A stretch of DNA of 64,000 nucleotides from Flaviflexus equikiangi (GCF_014069875.1 NZ_CP059676.1:2279975-2343974), one strand, 5' to 3'. Counted from the first letter of the stretch, positions 1 through 9,453 are shown. Notes: a model not told the origin generated them from the letters alone. Made by a program: numbers and translations.

Positions 1-3000
1 AGGGCGAGATCCGCGACGCCGATAAGGCTCTCCAGGAGTCTCTGCGGGACTACGCGGCACCCGGTCACGGCAGACCGGGCTCGATCGAGGTGCTGCCCCT
101 TTTCGCTCGACTCAGCGCTGCCGAGCAGCACAGGATCTTCGCGGCACACGACTGGCGCAGGATCATTCTCGCCACGAACATTGCCGAGACCTCCCTGACG
201 GTTCCCGGAATCCGCTACGTCATCGACCCCGGAACGGCTCGCATCTCACGCTACTCGAACAAGACGAAGGTCCAGCGCCTCCCCATTGAGAGCATCTCCC
301 AGGCGAGCGCGAACCAGCGGTCGGGCCGATGTGGGCGCGTCGCGGACGGTATTGCCCTGCGCCTCTATTCCGAGGACGATTTCCTGTCCCGGCCCGAGTT
401 CACCGAGCCCGAGATCCAGCGAACCTCTCTCGCGTCCGTGATTCTGCAGATGGCGGCGCTGGGGCTGGGAGACGTGGCAAAGTTCCCGTTCGTCGACCCT
501 CCCCAGATCACCGCCGTGCGGGCAGGCCTGCAGCTTCTCGACGAGATCGGCGCGATCCGATCCGGCAGACTCACCGCCATCGGTTCGAAGCTGGCCCGCC
601 TGCCCATCGACCCTCGTCTCGGACGGATGCTTGTCGAGGCGCAGCGAAACGGAGTCGTCTCCGAGGTGCTCGTCATCGTCGCGGCACTCTCCGTTCAAGA
701 CGTTCGGGAACGTCCCGCTGAGAAGCGCCCCGAGGCAGATGCCTACCACGATCGCTTCACCGATCCGCATTCCGATTTCATCGGCTACCTCAACGTGTGG
801 CGCTACCTCAACGTCATGGAGCGGGATCTCTCCGGTTCCGCATTCCGGCGACTGTGCCGTGCCGAGTACCTCAACTACCTGAGGTTCCGTGAGTGGCGGG
901 ACGTCGTCCTGCAGCTGCGCCACGTGGGGCGCTCCCTTGGCGCGAACCGGATCGGCATCCCAAGCTCCCGCATGATCGACGAAGCGGGCGACGTGGCGAC
1001 CGCCGTGCGCGCCTTCGACCGTTCGAAGACGGAGGAGATCCACAAGTCCCTCCTCGTCGGCCTCCTCTCCTCCCTCGGATCGTGGGATGAGAGGAAGCGA
1101 GACTATGAGGGTTCGCGCGGATCGCGCTTTATCATCTGGCCCGGGTCGGGGCTCGCGAAGAGGCACCCTGCGTGGGTCATGGCAGCCGAACTCGTCGAGA
1201 CCTCCCGATTGTTTGCGCGCACCGTCGCCCAGATCGAACCCGAATGGGTGGAACCCTTGGCCTCCCACGTCATGAACAGGGTTCATTCCGAACCGTTCTG
1301 GTCGACGAAGCTCGGGGCCGCGATGGTGCATGAAAAGGTCATGCTGTACGGCATGACTCTCATCGCGGACAGGCAGGTTCTCCTCTCGAAGGTGGGAACG
1401 ATCCAGGCCCACGAGCTTGCCCGGGAGATGTTCATTCGGCACGCGCTTGTCGAGAACCAGTGGCGCGATAACTGGCATCCTTTCATCGCGGCCAACAAGG
1501 CCGCCATCGAGGAGGCTCGAGAGGTTGAGCGTCGCCGCCGCGTGCACGGCCTGCTTGCAGACCAGCGTGACCTCGAGAGGTTCTTCGATGAACGGATACC
1601 CGGCGATATCGTGTCGGCAGCCCACTTCAACGCCTGGTACAAGAAGAACAAGAAGTCTGTCGACCTGTGCTATCCGAGGGCGCTCCTGCTCGGTGAGACG
1701 GAAGCAAGGGCAGAGGACTATCCGGACACGTGGGTGCAGCGCGGACACTCCCTCTCGATCGACTACGACTTCAATCCGGGCGGCCGTCGTGACGGGATGA
1801 CGATCACCGTTCCCGTCACGCTTCTGCCGCAGCTCACGGACGACGGTTTCGACTGGCTCGTTCCCGGCATGATTCCCGAACTCACCGAGGCAACGATCCG
1901 ATCCCTGCCCAAACGGATCCGCCGCGAACTGGTCCCAGCCCCGGACGTGGCCCGCGCCATCCTCGAACGGCTGCCCGCGTGGGCGGATGTGAGCGGAGGA
2001 GAACCCGGTTCACCCTCGTTCCGGGAAGCCTTCGCTGCCGCGGTCCAGGATCTTCGCGGAGTGAGCATCGACGAATGGGGGGACCTGCCCTCACACCTGT
2101 CCGTCACATTCCGTGTCGTCTCTGGCCGCGGCAAGGTTCTCGCCGAAGGCCCCTCGATCGCGCACCTTCAGAAGAAGCTCGCACCCGATACTCGCCAAGC
2201 CGTCTCGACGGCCGTGAAGAAAGCCGTCGCATCAGCGATCAGACCATCCCTGCCCGAGACGGGGTTCGGCCCTGACGGGCTGCCGCTGTCCGTGGAGGCA
2301 GGCAACGCCAAGGGTTATCCTGCACTCGTGGAACGCGGCGGGACCGTGCGAGTCGACGTCGTCGATACGCCGCGCGCCCAGGCGCGAGAACACCGCCGCG
2401 GCGTCCTTGCCCTGGCAGTCCAGCAGGTCGCTCTGCCGGTTGCCCGGGTCACGTCCCGATGGTCTCCCACCCTGTCGTTGACGATGGCGGGGTCACCGTA
2501 CTCATCGACAGAATCACTCGTTGCCGACCTGCAGTGGGCCGCGGTCCGCAACCTGGCAGGGCCGGTCACCGGTATCCGCACCCAGGAAGCATTCGATGCG
2601 GTGATCGTGAAGATTCGCGACTCGGTCGAGGATGAGGTGTTCCGTCTCGCGCAGATCACGGGCCGTATCCTCACGGCATGGCGGGACGTGCTCGCAGACA
2701 TCGAACACGCTCCACCATCCATGGCAGGCGTCCGCGTTGATGTCCGGGAGCACGTCGATGGTCTCGTCTACGACGGCTTCCTCAAGGAGACACCCGGCGA
2801 ATGGCTGCCCCATCTGCCCCGCTATCTCGCCGCCGCGTCTGTCCGCTTGACGACGAGTCTTGATCTCGCGGCGGACGATGAGAAGGCACACCAGGTCATG
2901 GAGGCGGAGGACTACCTTCGAAGCTTCACACCCGCGAGCGCGGAGGAGGACGCCGCCGCGGTCCGGGCACGGTGGCTCATCGAGGAGCTGCGGGTCTCGC

Positions 3001-3068
3001 TCTTCGCGCAGAGGCTGGGAACATCGGTCAAGGTGTCACTGCCCCGCATCCGCAAGCTCCTCAGCTAG
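1..3068 (+). CDS. hrpA: ATP-dependent RNA helicase HrpA, C-terminal part (5' end outside window)
   Basis: The reading frame is already open at base 3, so the gene starts before the window; about 1020 residues of a protein usually near 1300 are present. HrpA is a cytoplasmic DEAH-box RNA helicase implicated in mRNA processing and ribosome rescue. Visible are the end of the second RecA-like domain (IILATNIAETSLTVPGI, then the QRSGRCGR motif VI), the HA2 winged-helix region, the OB-fold region, and the long DUF3418 tail unique to bacterial HrpA. The DEAH motif lies upstream and cannot be checked. The GTG at 90 is an internal codon, not a start. The gene is followed after 18 bp by a convergent operon. 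No frame disruption is seen. Confidence 0.95.
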   Translation, partial: GEIRDADKALQESLRDYAAPGHGRPGSIEVLPLFARLSAAEQHRIFAAHDWRRIILATNIAETSLTVPGIRYVIDPGTARISRYSNKTKVQRLPIESISQASANQRSGRCGRVADGIALRLYSEDDFLSRPEFTEPEIQRTSLASVILQMAALGLGDVAKFPFVDPPQITAVRAGLQLLDEIGAIRSGRLTAIGSKLARLPIDPRLGRMLVEAQRNGVVSEVLVIVAALSVQDVRERPAEKRPEADAYHDRFTDPHSDFIGYLNVWRYLNVMERDLSGSAFRRLCRAEYLNYLRFREWRDVVLQLRHVGRSLGANRIGIPSSRMIDEAGDVATAVRAFDRSKTEEIHKSLLVGLLSSLGSWDERKRDYEGSRGSRFIIWPGSGLAKRHPAWVMAAELVETSRLFARTVAQIEPEWVEPLASHVMNRVHSEPFWSTKLGAAMVHEKVMLYGMTLIADRQVLLSKVGTIQAHELAREMFIRHALVENQWRDNWHPFIAANKAAIEEAREVERRRRVHGLLADQRDLERFFDERIPGDIVSAAHFNAWYKKNKKSVDLCYPRALLLGETEARAEDYPDTWVQRGHSLSIDYDFNPGGRRDGMTITVPVTLLPQLTDDGFDWLVPGMIPELTEATIRSLPKRIRRELVPAPDVARAILERLPAWADVSGGEPGSPSFREAFAAAVQDLRGVSIDEWGDLPSHLSVTFRVVSGRGKVLAEGPSIAHLQKKLAPDTRQAVSTAVKKAVASAIRPSLPETGFGPDGLPLSVEAGNAKGYPALVERGGTVRVDVVDTPRAQAREHRRGVLALAVQQVALPVARVTSRWSPTLSLTMAGSPYSSTESLVADLQWAAVRNLAGPVTGIRTQEAFDAVIVKIRDSVEDEVFRLAQITGRILTAWRDVLADIEHAPPSMAGVRVDVREHVDGLVYDGFLKETPGEWLPHLPRYLAAASVRLTTSLDLAADDEKAHQVMEAEDYLRSFTPASAEEDAAAVRARWLIEELRVSLFAQRLGTSVKVSLPRIRKLLS

Positions 3069-3086
3069 AGGATGCTTTCCCAGAAC

Positions 3087-3362
3087 TCACAGGAGGATGA
3101 GGAGGGCTGCCACGACGGCCAGGACAGCTGTCGCGCCCGCCCATCCCCACATCGCGGCAGGGAAGGGATTGGCTGCCCCTGATCTGGCGGGTTCCGCTTC
3201 GATGAGAGGTTTGAGCGGGTCGCGCGGTTTGAACAGGTCGTCGAGGAACGTGTCGATCGTTCGCGGTTCAGGCTGCGGGGAGGGCGCGGCGACGGGGCCA
3301 AGATCGAGCGGGGCCGCATGGGGCGGATGGTAGTGTCCGTCCGTGCCGTCCGACGCACTCAC
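3087..3362 (-). CDS. Small C-terminally membrane-anchored protein, unknown function
   Basis: A 91-residue protein starting at a GTG that overlaps the stop of the upstream gene (GTGA, 3359-3362), which implies translational coupling. The N-terminal two thirds are hydrophilic and proline-rich; the last 20 or so residues (WGWAGATAVLAVVAALLILL) form one strong transmembrane helix, so the protein is probably tail-anchored with its N-terminus in the cytoplasm. No family is recognised. The longer open frame upstream of this GTG runs inside the neighbouring gene and is not credible. Its link to the DUF4352-like gene suggests they work together, but no function can be assigned. Confidence 0.6.
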   Translation of the reverse strand: MSASDGTDGHYHPPHAAPLDLGPVAAPSPQPEPRTIDTFLDDLFKPRDPLKPLIEAEPARSGAANPFPAAMWGWAGATAVLAVVAALLILL

Positions 3363-4180
3363 GGCAGCTCCATGAGAGTGTCGTACGCGGGGGAACGAAT
3401 AAGGTTGACGCGGAGATAACCGCCCTCGGGCACGTCCTTGGGGACTTCGAAATACAGCCATCCGTCGTATTCGTAGTCCGCAATGCCGGCACTGCTCAAG
3501 CATCCCGTGCCGCAGTAGTGTTGCGTATATTCCTGCCCGCTCGGGGTGATGTAGGAGAAGAGGAACGCGTCCTCGAGGAGAGTGGCGTTATCCGTCGATT
3601 CAACCGCCAAATCAATTCCCACATACTTCATCCCGCTGTTCGGAGCCGGCATGCTCGTCGACTCGTCGGCCTGCGCCCCAGCATCCCACGCGGTGCCTTC
3701 GACATCGACTGTCCACGTCACAAAGTCCGCGGTGCCCTCGAACAGTCCCCCGGGGGACACGATCGTCATGTCCGAATATCCGACATGGGTGTGCGGGTCG
3801 AAGCTCTCTCCGCCCGTCGAATGCTGCCCATCCACGGCGGCGATGACGAGCATGCCGCAGAAGACGACGACGGCGCCGATGCTTGCCCACGCCCACCACG
3901 GCATCATCCCGGTATCCCGCTCGTGCCCGAGAACGGCAGGCTGACCATCCCTCACGATCGGCGCCTGAGGAGGAACAGCTCCATTGACCCCTACGGGGGC
4001 CTGCCAGGCCGTCATCGGCCGGCCCATGGTCAACGGCGGCTGTGGACCCTGGAACGTGTAGGGCGGCTGCGGCATGGGAGGACGCCGCGTCGAGGGTGGG
4101 CGTGCGGGGGGCTGGCGTGAAGGTGTCGGGGCGGAGCCGTCCCCTTCAATCTCTGGATCCCATGTCGCGTCTGATGCCAC
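3359..4180 (-). CDS. Membrane-anchored protein with a DUF4352-like extracytoplasmic domain
   Basis: A 273-residue protein: an N-terminal Pro/Gln-rich cytoplasmic stretch (about 1-95), one transmembrane helix (MPWWAWASIGAVVVFCGMLV), then an extracytoplasmic beta-rich domain with the flavour of DUF4352 ('gMKYVGIDLAVE', late aromatic/tyrosine residues) and one Cys pair (CGTGC) that could form a disulfide. The GTG at 4180 is chosen because AGGAAAGG lies 6 bases upstream; a GTG 6 bases earlier is also in frame but sits against the Shine-Dalgarno. Proline-rich tail plus TM plus DUF4352 is common in Actinobacteria for small secreted-domain proteins. It is translationally coupled to the downstream tail-anchored protein. 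Role unknown. Confidence 0.65.
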   Translation of the reverse strand: MASDATWDPEIEGDGSAPTPSRQPPARPPSTRRPPMPQPPYTFQGPQPPLTMGRPMTAWQAPVGVNGAVPPQAPIVRDGQPAVLGHERDTGMMPWWAWASIGAVVVFCGMLVIAAVDGQHSTGGESFDPHTHVGYSDMTIVSPGGLFEGTADFVTWTVDVEGTAWDAGAQADESTSMPAPNSGMKYVGIDLAVESTDNATLLEDAFLFSYITPSGQEYTQHYCGTGCLSSAGIADYEYDGWLYFEVPKDVPEGGYLRVNLIRSPAYDTLMELP

Positions 4181-4214
4181 CGTCACCCCTTTCCTTGGAC
4201 CAGGATACGGGTGT

Positions 4215-4889
4215 TCACACGCTTTGGAGCAGTGTGAACATGATGCTGGCGCCGACACCCACCGCCATATAGAACTCGAGTGCGGACGAGAAGGGCTTGC
4301 GCTCCAGGGGAGTGCGCCGTCCCACCAGGATCGGTGCCCGATTGGATACGAGCTTCGGGTTCTTCGCCCAACGCTCCATGAGAGCACGCTGCTCATCCGT
4401 TGCCGGGGCCATGGCAAGGTCGCCGATGCCGGGCTCTACCTGCCGCAGGGCCATGAGGGTGCCGGGAGCGAGATCCTTCGCGGGCTCCTTCGACTCGGAG
4501 CTGGACAGGACGATGGAGCGGAAGTCTGCTCCCTCGAGAGGCCGCACGACAACGGGACACACCACATCCCCAGCCCGGGTACGCCGCTCCGCTGCCGTCT
4601 CAGAGGTTCCCAAGACCTTTGCCACGACAGGGACAGACCGATCGACATCGTTCCGCTTCACCATCAGCCAGGTGACATACCCGACGGCAGCGAGGATGAA
4701 GGCACCGATGAAGGGGATCGCGTATCCGATGAGTGCCATCGTGTTCGAGTAGAACAGGATCGACACCATCGCGCCCAGAAGGAAGCCGAAGAAAGCGCCG
4801 GTGAAGATGCGCTGGACGTGATCCTGTGGGCGGTTGGCAGGCACGAGGCCCGCCTTCGTGATGCTGGCGACAAGAGCGGTAGAAGACAT
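4215..4889 (-). CDS. Hypothetical integral membrane protein
   Basis: A 224-residue protein with two N-terminal hydrophobic helices (about residues 28-48 and 52-76), a polar middle domain of about 120 residues, and a third hydrophobic segment near the C-terminus (SALEFYMAVGVGASIMFTLLQ). I recognise no family. It lies 34 bp upstream of the DUF4352-like gene on the same strand and is probably the first gene of a three-gene unit. There is no Shine-Dalgarno before the ATG, but TAAACT sits 10 bases upstream of it, which fits a leaderless transcript, common in Actinobacteria; this promoter reading is inference. Confidence 0.6.
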   Translation of the reverse strand: MSSTALVASITKAGLVPANRPQDHVQRIFTGAFFGFLLGAMVSILFYSNTMALIGYAIPFIGAFILAAVGYVTWLMVKRNDVDRSVPVVAKVLGTSETAAERRTRAGDVVCPVVVRPLEGADFRSIVLSSSESKEPAKDLAPGTLMALRQVEPGIGDLAMAPATDEQRALMERWAKNPKLVSNRAPILVGRRTPLERKPFSSALEFYMAVGVGASIMFTLLQSV

Positions 4890-4896
4890 AGTGGGA

Positions 4897-6093
4897 CTAG
4901 TTTAGCCCGAGGACGCCAACGAGTTCACGGACAGCCTTCCGCGCCCCCCATCGCGCACCGATCGTGGACGCTGTCGGACCGTAGCCGAGAAGGTGGATGG
5001 TCGGCTCCCCGGCTACCGCAGTCCCCCGCATCATGATCCCACCGTCTCTCGTGCGCAGGCGAAGCGGAGCAAGATGGCGCAGTTCCGAACGGAAACCGGT
5101 CGCCCACAGGATCATGTCCGCACGCCACAGCTTCCCGTTCTCCTGGACGAGACCGTCGGGTTCGATGCGGGTGAACATGGGCCGGCGGTCAAAGACACCC
5201 GCTGCTCTCGCCTCGCGCACAGCATCGGTCACCAGCAGGCCGGTGGCTTCCACGACCGATAGCGGCCTCAAGCCCTGCTCGACACGGGCCCGCACGGCCG
5301 CCTCAACAGCTCGCCCGGACTGGAGCTTGCCCCCGGTATCCACCCATCGAGGCTCCCGCCGAGTGAACCACGCTGTCGCCTTCGCACCCGGCGCAATCTC
5401 AGCCAAGTGCTGGGTGGCAGAGATACCGCCTCCGACAACAGCAACCCTGTGCCGCTCGAACTGGGCTGGCCCACGATAATCCTGCGTGTGCAACTGCACC
5501 CCCGCGAAGCTCTCCTGGCCCGGATAGTACGGCACGAAGGGCCTCGTCCATGTTCCCGTGCAGTTGATGATCGCACGCGCCTGCCACGTGCCGCCCGTCG
5601 TTGAGACACGATACCCGTCATGCCGGCGCACCGAATGAACGAGGGCTGGCCGCAGGATCGGGAAATCGAACGTTTCCTCGTACGTCGTGAAATAGTCCGG
5701 GATCACGTGAGCTGCGAGATCATCGCCGTCGAAGGGGCCGACCTTCAGACCCGGCAGATCGGCGATATCGTTCACCGTCGCCATCGTCAACGTCGGCCAC
5801 CGGTGCTGCCAGGCACCACCCGGACGCACCTCCGCATCGATCACCTGATACGTGCCGGTGATCGCCGTACCGTCCGCATATCCCCTCATCCCGCTCCGGT
5901 GCAGCTCGTGGGCGGCGGCGAGTCCGGCCTGTCCCGCGCCGATGACAAGAACGTCGACGTCGCGCGGCGTGGACTGGACCGGTCCGGAGGAGGCATCGAG
6001 CCATGCTGGCTGGGTACCCCAGTGCGAGCCGCTCGGGCTCCAGGCGCCCGGGACGAGCGCAGAACTCTGCGCCGACGTTGCCAACCATTTCAC
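4897..6093 (-). CDS. FAD-dependent monooxygenase-like oxidoreductase (CzcO/FMO superfamily)
   Basis: A 398-residue flavoprotein of the class that oxidises small substrates with NAD(P)H, FAD and O2. Two Rossmann signatures are visible: the FAD-binding one near residue 50 (VLVIGAGQAGLAAAHEL) and the NAD(P)-binding one near residue 223 (VAVVGGGISATQHLAE), plus the late ATGFRSEL stretch typical of the family. The first 45 residues precede the FAD motif and carry no recognised signal; the ATG at 6093 has GAGAG upstream and no better start is closer to the domain. Substrate cannot be predicted. It ends 7 bp before the next gene on the same strand, but the functional link is unclear. Confidence 0.85.
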   Translation of the reverse strand: MKWLATSAQSSALVPGAWSPSGSHWGTQPAWLDASSGPVQSTPRDVDVLVIGAGQAGLAAAHELHRSGMRGYADGTAITGTYQVIDAEVRPGGAWQHRWPTLTMATVNDIADLPGLKVGPFDGDDLAAHVIPDYFTTYEETFDFPILRPALVHSVRRHDGYRVSTTGGTWQARAIINCTGTWTRPFVPYYPGQESFAGVQLHTQDYRGPAQFERHRVAVVGGGISATQHLAEIAPGAKATAWFTRREPRWVDTGGKLQSGRAVEAAVRARVEQGLRPLSVVEATGLLVTDAVREARAAGVFDRRPMFTRIEPDGLVQENGKLWRADMILWATGFRSELRHLAPLRLRTRDGGIMMRGTAVAGEPTIHLLGYGPTASTIGARWGARKAVRELVGVLGLN

Positions 6094-6139
6094 TCTCTCA
6101 ACGGTACGTCATGGATCGAGGCCGTGATGGAATAGTGGA

Positions 6140-6580
6140 ATGGAACTTGAGTCAGCACGCCGCCTCGCACTCGACCTCCTGGAGAGACACGGCCTCGACT
6201 GGGAGTTCGGCTGGGACAATGCTCGACGGCGGGCTGGCCAGACGAACTACACCCATCGGAAGATCACTCTGTCGAAGCATCTCACGCCGCTGTGCACGGA
6301 GGATCAGGTGCGGCAGACGATCCTTCACGAGATCGCTCACGCCCTCGTTGGACCCGGCCACGGCCACGGCCGAGTGTGGGCGGAGATGGCGGGACGAATC
6401 GGTGCCGAGCCGAGGAGACTCACTGGCCGCGACTTCCCGTCGGTCAAAGCCCCGTGGACGGCGACGTGCGCAGCCGGGCACGTTCACGAAAGATTCCGCC
6501 TGCCGAAGAATGAGGTGAGCTGCGGATACTGCTCGCGATCGTACTCCCCCCGCCACGTCTTGGCCTGGACACGCTCGTAG
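6140..6580 (+). CDS. SprT-like zinc metalloprotein
   Basis: A 146-residue SprT-family protein. The metal-binding core is HEIAHALVGPGHGHGRVW (residues about 67-84), giving HExxH and a downstream His, followed by a C-terminal zinc-ribbon-like part (C-x3-GH near residue 117 and CGYC near residue 134). SprT-like domains are known from eukaryotic Spartan, a protease for DNA-protein crosslinks; the bacterial proteins are mostly uncharacterised. Length matches compact actinobacterial members. The gene is divergent from the monooxygenase gene with 46 bp between start codons, so both promoters are packed into that gap. Confidence 0.85.
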   Translation: MELESARRLALDLLERHGLDWEFGWDNARRRAGQTNYTHRKITLSKHLTPLCTEDQVRQTILHEIAHALVGPGHGHGRVWAEMAGRIGAEPRRLTGRDFPSVKAPWTATCAAGHVHERFRLPKNEVSCGYCSRSYSPRHVLAWTRS

Positions 6581-6707
6581 AAGGCCATTTGCTCCCTCCC
6601 AGACGGTAGGGGGATCTCCTCACCGGCACCCACCCGGGAACGGAACGGGGTTCGCACTGGGGTAAACTTGACGAACAACCATGTCGGCACTCAGTGGGGA
6701 GACGCCA

Positions 6708-7991
6708 GTGAAGCGATTGCTATCAACGGCCCTCCTCGTGAGCCTCGCACTTGCCGCGTGCTCGGATGCCAGCGAGGAGACGACCACACCCCCGGAACCC
6801 GTGAAGAGTGTCGAGTTGACGTTCCGAACGTGGGACGAGGCATCGATCCCCGCGTACGAAGAGTCCTTCGACGCATTCACTGCGGCGAACCCGTCGATCA
6901 CGGTCACCATCGAGACCATCGACGAAGACGAGTATTGGCAGCGGCTCGAATCAGACCTCGACGCCGGCACCGCCGCTGACGTGTTCTGGCTGAACCCGGC
7001 AAACGTCGCCGACCATGCGAGAGATGACGAGATCGTGACGATCGAGACGGTGCGAAGCGACTGGGAGGAACACCTCGTCGACCTTTTCACGGTTGACGAG
7101 GCTCTGCGGGCGGTGCCGCAGATGTGGAACTCTGTCGCGCTCTACTACAACCGGGATCTGTACTCTGAGGTTGATACTCGAGTCGAAAACCTGACGTGGG
7201 GGACAGAGGAGGACACCCTCCTCGACACCGCGCGGCAGTTGACGCTCGACGCGGAGGGCCGCACGGCGGGCTCGGACGACTTCGACCAGGATTCGATCGT
7301 GCAATACGGATTTTCACCCGATCCTGATCTGACGACGGCATTCGTACCTTTTCTTGTGCAGGCCGGGGGGCAGTTCCAGGCCGAGGATGGAACGTTCACG
7401 TTCGCGAGTGAGGCCGGAGAACTATCGACCCAGTATCTCGTCGATCTCGTCAACACCGCGGCAGTCTCACCCGAACTCGTGGAGGACGACGATGCTCAAG
7501 ACCTGTTCCGCGACGGCAACCTCGTTCTCTATCAGTCCGACTCCGATTCTCTCGCTACCATCGCGGCAGAGGCAGACTTCGACTGGGCCATCGCCCCGAT
7601 CGTAGGCGGCCCAGACGGCAAGATCTCCGTGCTCGACGGCGTGGCGGCTGCGGGGTATACGGGAAGCGATCACCCCGACGAGGTGATGCTCCTCCTCGAA
7701 TGGTTGGGCACCGCCCAGGGGCAGGATCCCCTCGCCGCCAACGGCATCGCATTCCCCGCCGCTCTTCGGGCACAGGACACGTACGTCAACTATTGGGCGA
7801 AAGAGGGCGTCGACGTGTCGGTCTTCATCGAGAGTTCAAGCAATTCGGTGACAATCTCGTCCCACAACCTCGACATTCATTCCGCCCTGGAAACGATCCA
7901 GTCATCCTATCGGGACATGCTTCGCGGCGACCTGTCCGTCGATGAGGGACTCTCCGAGGCACAGCAGGCCGGCAACGCAGCCCTCCGCTAA
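6708..7991 (+). CDS. Extracellular solute-binding lipoprotein (ABC sugar uptake type)
   Basis: A 427-residue family 1 extracellular solute-binding protein. It has a signal peptide ending in the lipobox LALAAC, so it is lipid-anchored outside the membrane, then a Ser/Thr/Pro linker. The body has the usual features: LTFRTWDEASIPAYEESFDAF at the N-terminus, 'ADVFWLNP', 'VPQMWNSVALYYNRDL', and a C-terminal 'SVDEGLSEAQQAGNAAL'. The GTG at 6708 is preferred because GGGGAGA precedes it by 5 bases and the signal peptide begins there; an upstream ATG at 6681 would add nine non-signal residues. No permease or ATPase gene is adjacent, so partners must be elsewhere. Substrate is unknown, probably a sugar. 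Confidence 0.85.
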   Translation: MKRLLSTALLVSLALAACSDASEETTTPPEPVKSVELTFRTWDEASIPAYEESFDAFTAANPSITVTIETIDEDEYWQRLESDLDAGTAADVFWLNPANVADHARDDEIVTIETVRSDWEEHLVDLFTVDEALRAVPQMWNSVALYYNRDLYSEVDTRVENLTWGTEEDTLLDTARQLTLDAEGRTAGSDDFDQDSIVQYGFSPDPDLTTAFVPFLVQAGGQFQAEDGTFTFASEAGELSTQYLVDLVNTAAVSPELVEDDDAQDLFRDGNLVLYQSDSDSLATIAAEADFDWAIAPIVGGPDGKISVLDGVAAAGYTGSDHPDEVMLLLEWLGTAQGQDPLAANGIAFPAALRAQDTYVNYWAKEGVDVSVFIESSSNSVTISSHNLDIHSALETIQSSYRDMLRGDLSVDEGLSEAQQAGNAALR

Positions 7992-8557
7992 CGGACGGTG
8001 TCCCGCACCCAGGCGATAATGCCGGCGGCTCCGCTTTCAACGGCTGACAGCGTGTCGTAGAAGCCGTCCTCCCCGCCATACCACGGGTCTGGAACATCCC
8101 ACTCCCCATCGGAAGAATAGAAAGCAGAATAGCCTGCGGAGGACCTCTCCTTGCCTTCCAGGATCCCGCCCGGCCCGAAAGCACCATGTGGGGCGATCTC
8201 GAGGGGTACATTGTCGTCGAACTCGCTCCACAGGTGGATAACGGAGGGATCGATCCCGTTGCTTTCGGCTACTTTCTTCAACTGCCGAGCATGGCCCACC
8301 GTCATCGCCAGCACAAGGTCAGAATCTGCAAGATCGGCAGGAGTGACCTGGCGTGCCGCCCGCCTCGGGACGTCATAGCCCGCTTCGCGAAGGACCTTGG
8401 CGGCACGCGAGTCGACAGGCCGACCGCTCTCCTCATCGGATACGCCGACCGAGTCGACATCGACATCGATACCTGCCTGCGCGAATCGCTCTCGGAGCAC
8501 AATCTCCCCCATGGGGGAACGGCAGATGTTTCCTGTACAGACAACGAGAATACGCAT
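7988..8557 (-). CDS. Low-molecular-weight protein-tyrosine phosphatase
   Basis: A 189-residue cytoplasmic LMW phosphatase. The P-loop CTGNICRS (residues 7-14) gives the catalytic Cys and Arg, and the general-acid region DPWYGGEDGFYDTL lies near residue 156. It is about 35 residues longer than the minimal family, with an insert around residues 110-145. In Actinobacteria these enzymes dephosphorylate protein tyrosines, sometimes in exopolysaccharide control, or act as arsenate reductases; the DP(W/Y) loop and absence of a C-terminal redox Cys pair favour the phosphatase. It converges on the solute-binding gene, the stop codons overlapping by 3 bp. Confidence 0.9.
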   Translation of the reverse strand: MRILVVCTGNICRSPMGEIVLRERFAQAGIDVDVDSVGVSDEESGRPVDSRAAKVLREAGYDVPRRAARQVTPADLADSDLVLAMTVGHARQLKKVAESNGIDPSVIHLWSEFDDNVPLEIAPHGAFGPGGILEGKERSSAGYSAFYSSDGEWDVPDPWYGGEDGFYDTLSAVESGAAGIIAWVRDTVR

Positions 8558-8708
8558 GATGAGATCCTAACCCACCACGATCCGGGGCGATCCGGGCCCG
8601 CGCGGTGCGGCACGAGTGGCTCGATTCCTTGGAGAACCCGGGGAGTATGAATGTGATTCCCAGCAGCGGACCGGTAGGGTGCTCGACAACTCCCGTAGGC
8701 TGGTCACC

Positions 8709-9428
8709 ATGATCAGACGTACCACCATCCTGGCAGCCGCGGCACTCCTCACGCTCAGTGCCTGCTCAAGCGAAGAAGGCACTTCGAGCACCGCGACCCC
8801 GACGCCTGCTGCCGACCAAACGACGGAGCCCGTCTCGTACGAGTGCACCGACCCCCTGGCGGGCTCCCCCTCCGAGGTCGATGCGTTCGATCTCATCGTC
8901 TGCTCGACACTCGCGCTCGCAGCAACAGACGGCTACGTCACCACATCCACCGTCGAGGGGTCCGGGACGACGGTCCTCCGTGTCAACGGGGATCCCTTCA
9001 CCGTCGAGGTGAGCTACCCCGACGACACCGCGATCATCGCGAACGAAACCGACGCCTGGGTCGATAACGGGAGCGGTGAATGGCAGCGCGCGGACGTCAC
9101 ATCGAGTGACTACCTGATTGCCCAAGCCTCCCAGGTCTTCGACACGTACAAGAATTCTCAGGACCCCGCGAAGTCAACCGCGGATATCCCCGAGGGCACG
9201 ACGTACACGGTCGAAGGAACCGAGGAGATCGACGGCGTCGAGTACCACATCCTCTCCGCCGAGTTCAACGACGGTTCGTCCACGAGTACGCTCCGCATGT
9301 GGATCGGTCCCGACTACCGCCAGCAGAGAATGCTCGTCTCGATCGTCTCCGAGGATACGAACCCGCTCCTCGTCGAGACCGAGTATGTCGAGTGGGACGT
9401 AGCGCAGGACATCACGCTTCCCGAATAG
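8709..9428 (+). CDS. Secreted lipoprotein, LolA/LppX-like fold possible
   Basis: A 239-residue lipoprotein: signal peptide MIRRTTILAAAALLTLSAC with lipobox LSAC, a Ser/Thr-rich linker, then an about 190-residue beta-rich domain. The pattern of alternating short strands, 'VNGDPFTVEVSY...AWVDNGSGEWQRA' and a late 'DYRQQRML', resembles the LolA/LppX_LprAFG fold that carries lipids in mycobacteria; this is a resemblance only. The ATG at 8709 is chosen because the signal peptide starts there; the upstream open frame lacks one. A strong palindrome follows at 9454-9481. No neighbour suggests a function. Confidence 0.65.
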   Translation: MIRRTTILAAAALLTLSACSSEEGTSSTATPTPAADQTTEPVSYECTDPLAGSPSEVDAFDLIVCSTLALAATDGYVTTSTVEGSGTTVLRVNGDPFTVEVSYPDDTAIIANETDAWVDNGSGEWQRADVTSSDYLIAQASQVFDTYKNSQDPAKSTADIPEGTTYTVEGTEEIDGVEYHILSAEFNDGSSTSTLRMWIGPDYRQQRMLVSIVSEDTNPLLVETEYVEWDVAQDITLPE

Positions 9429-9453
9429 GAAGAGAAAACGACGCGGGAATGGA

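Noticed and set aside
246..1748. A 500-codon frame opposite hrpA
   Set aside because: Antisense shadow of a conserved helicase.
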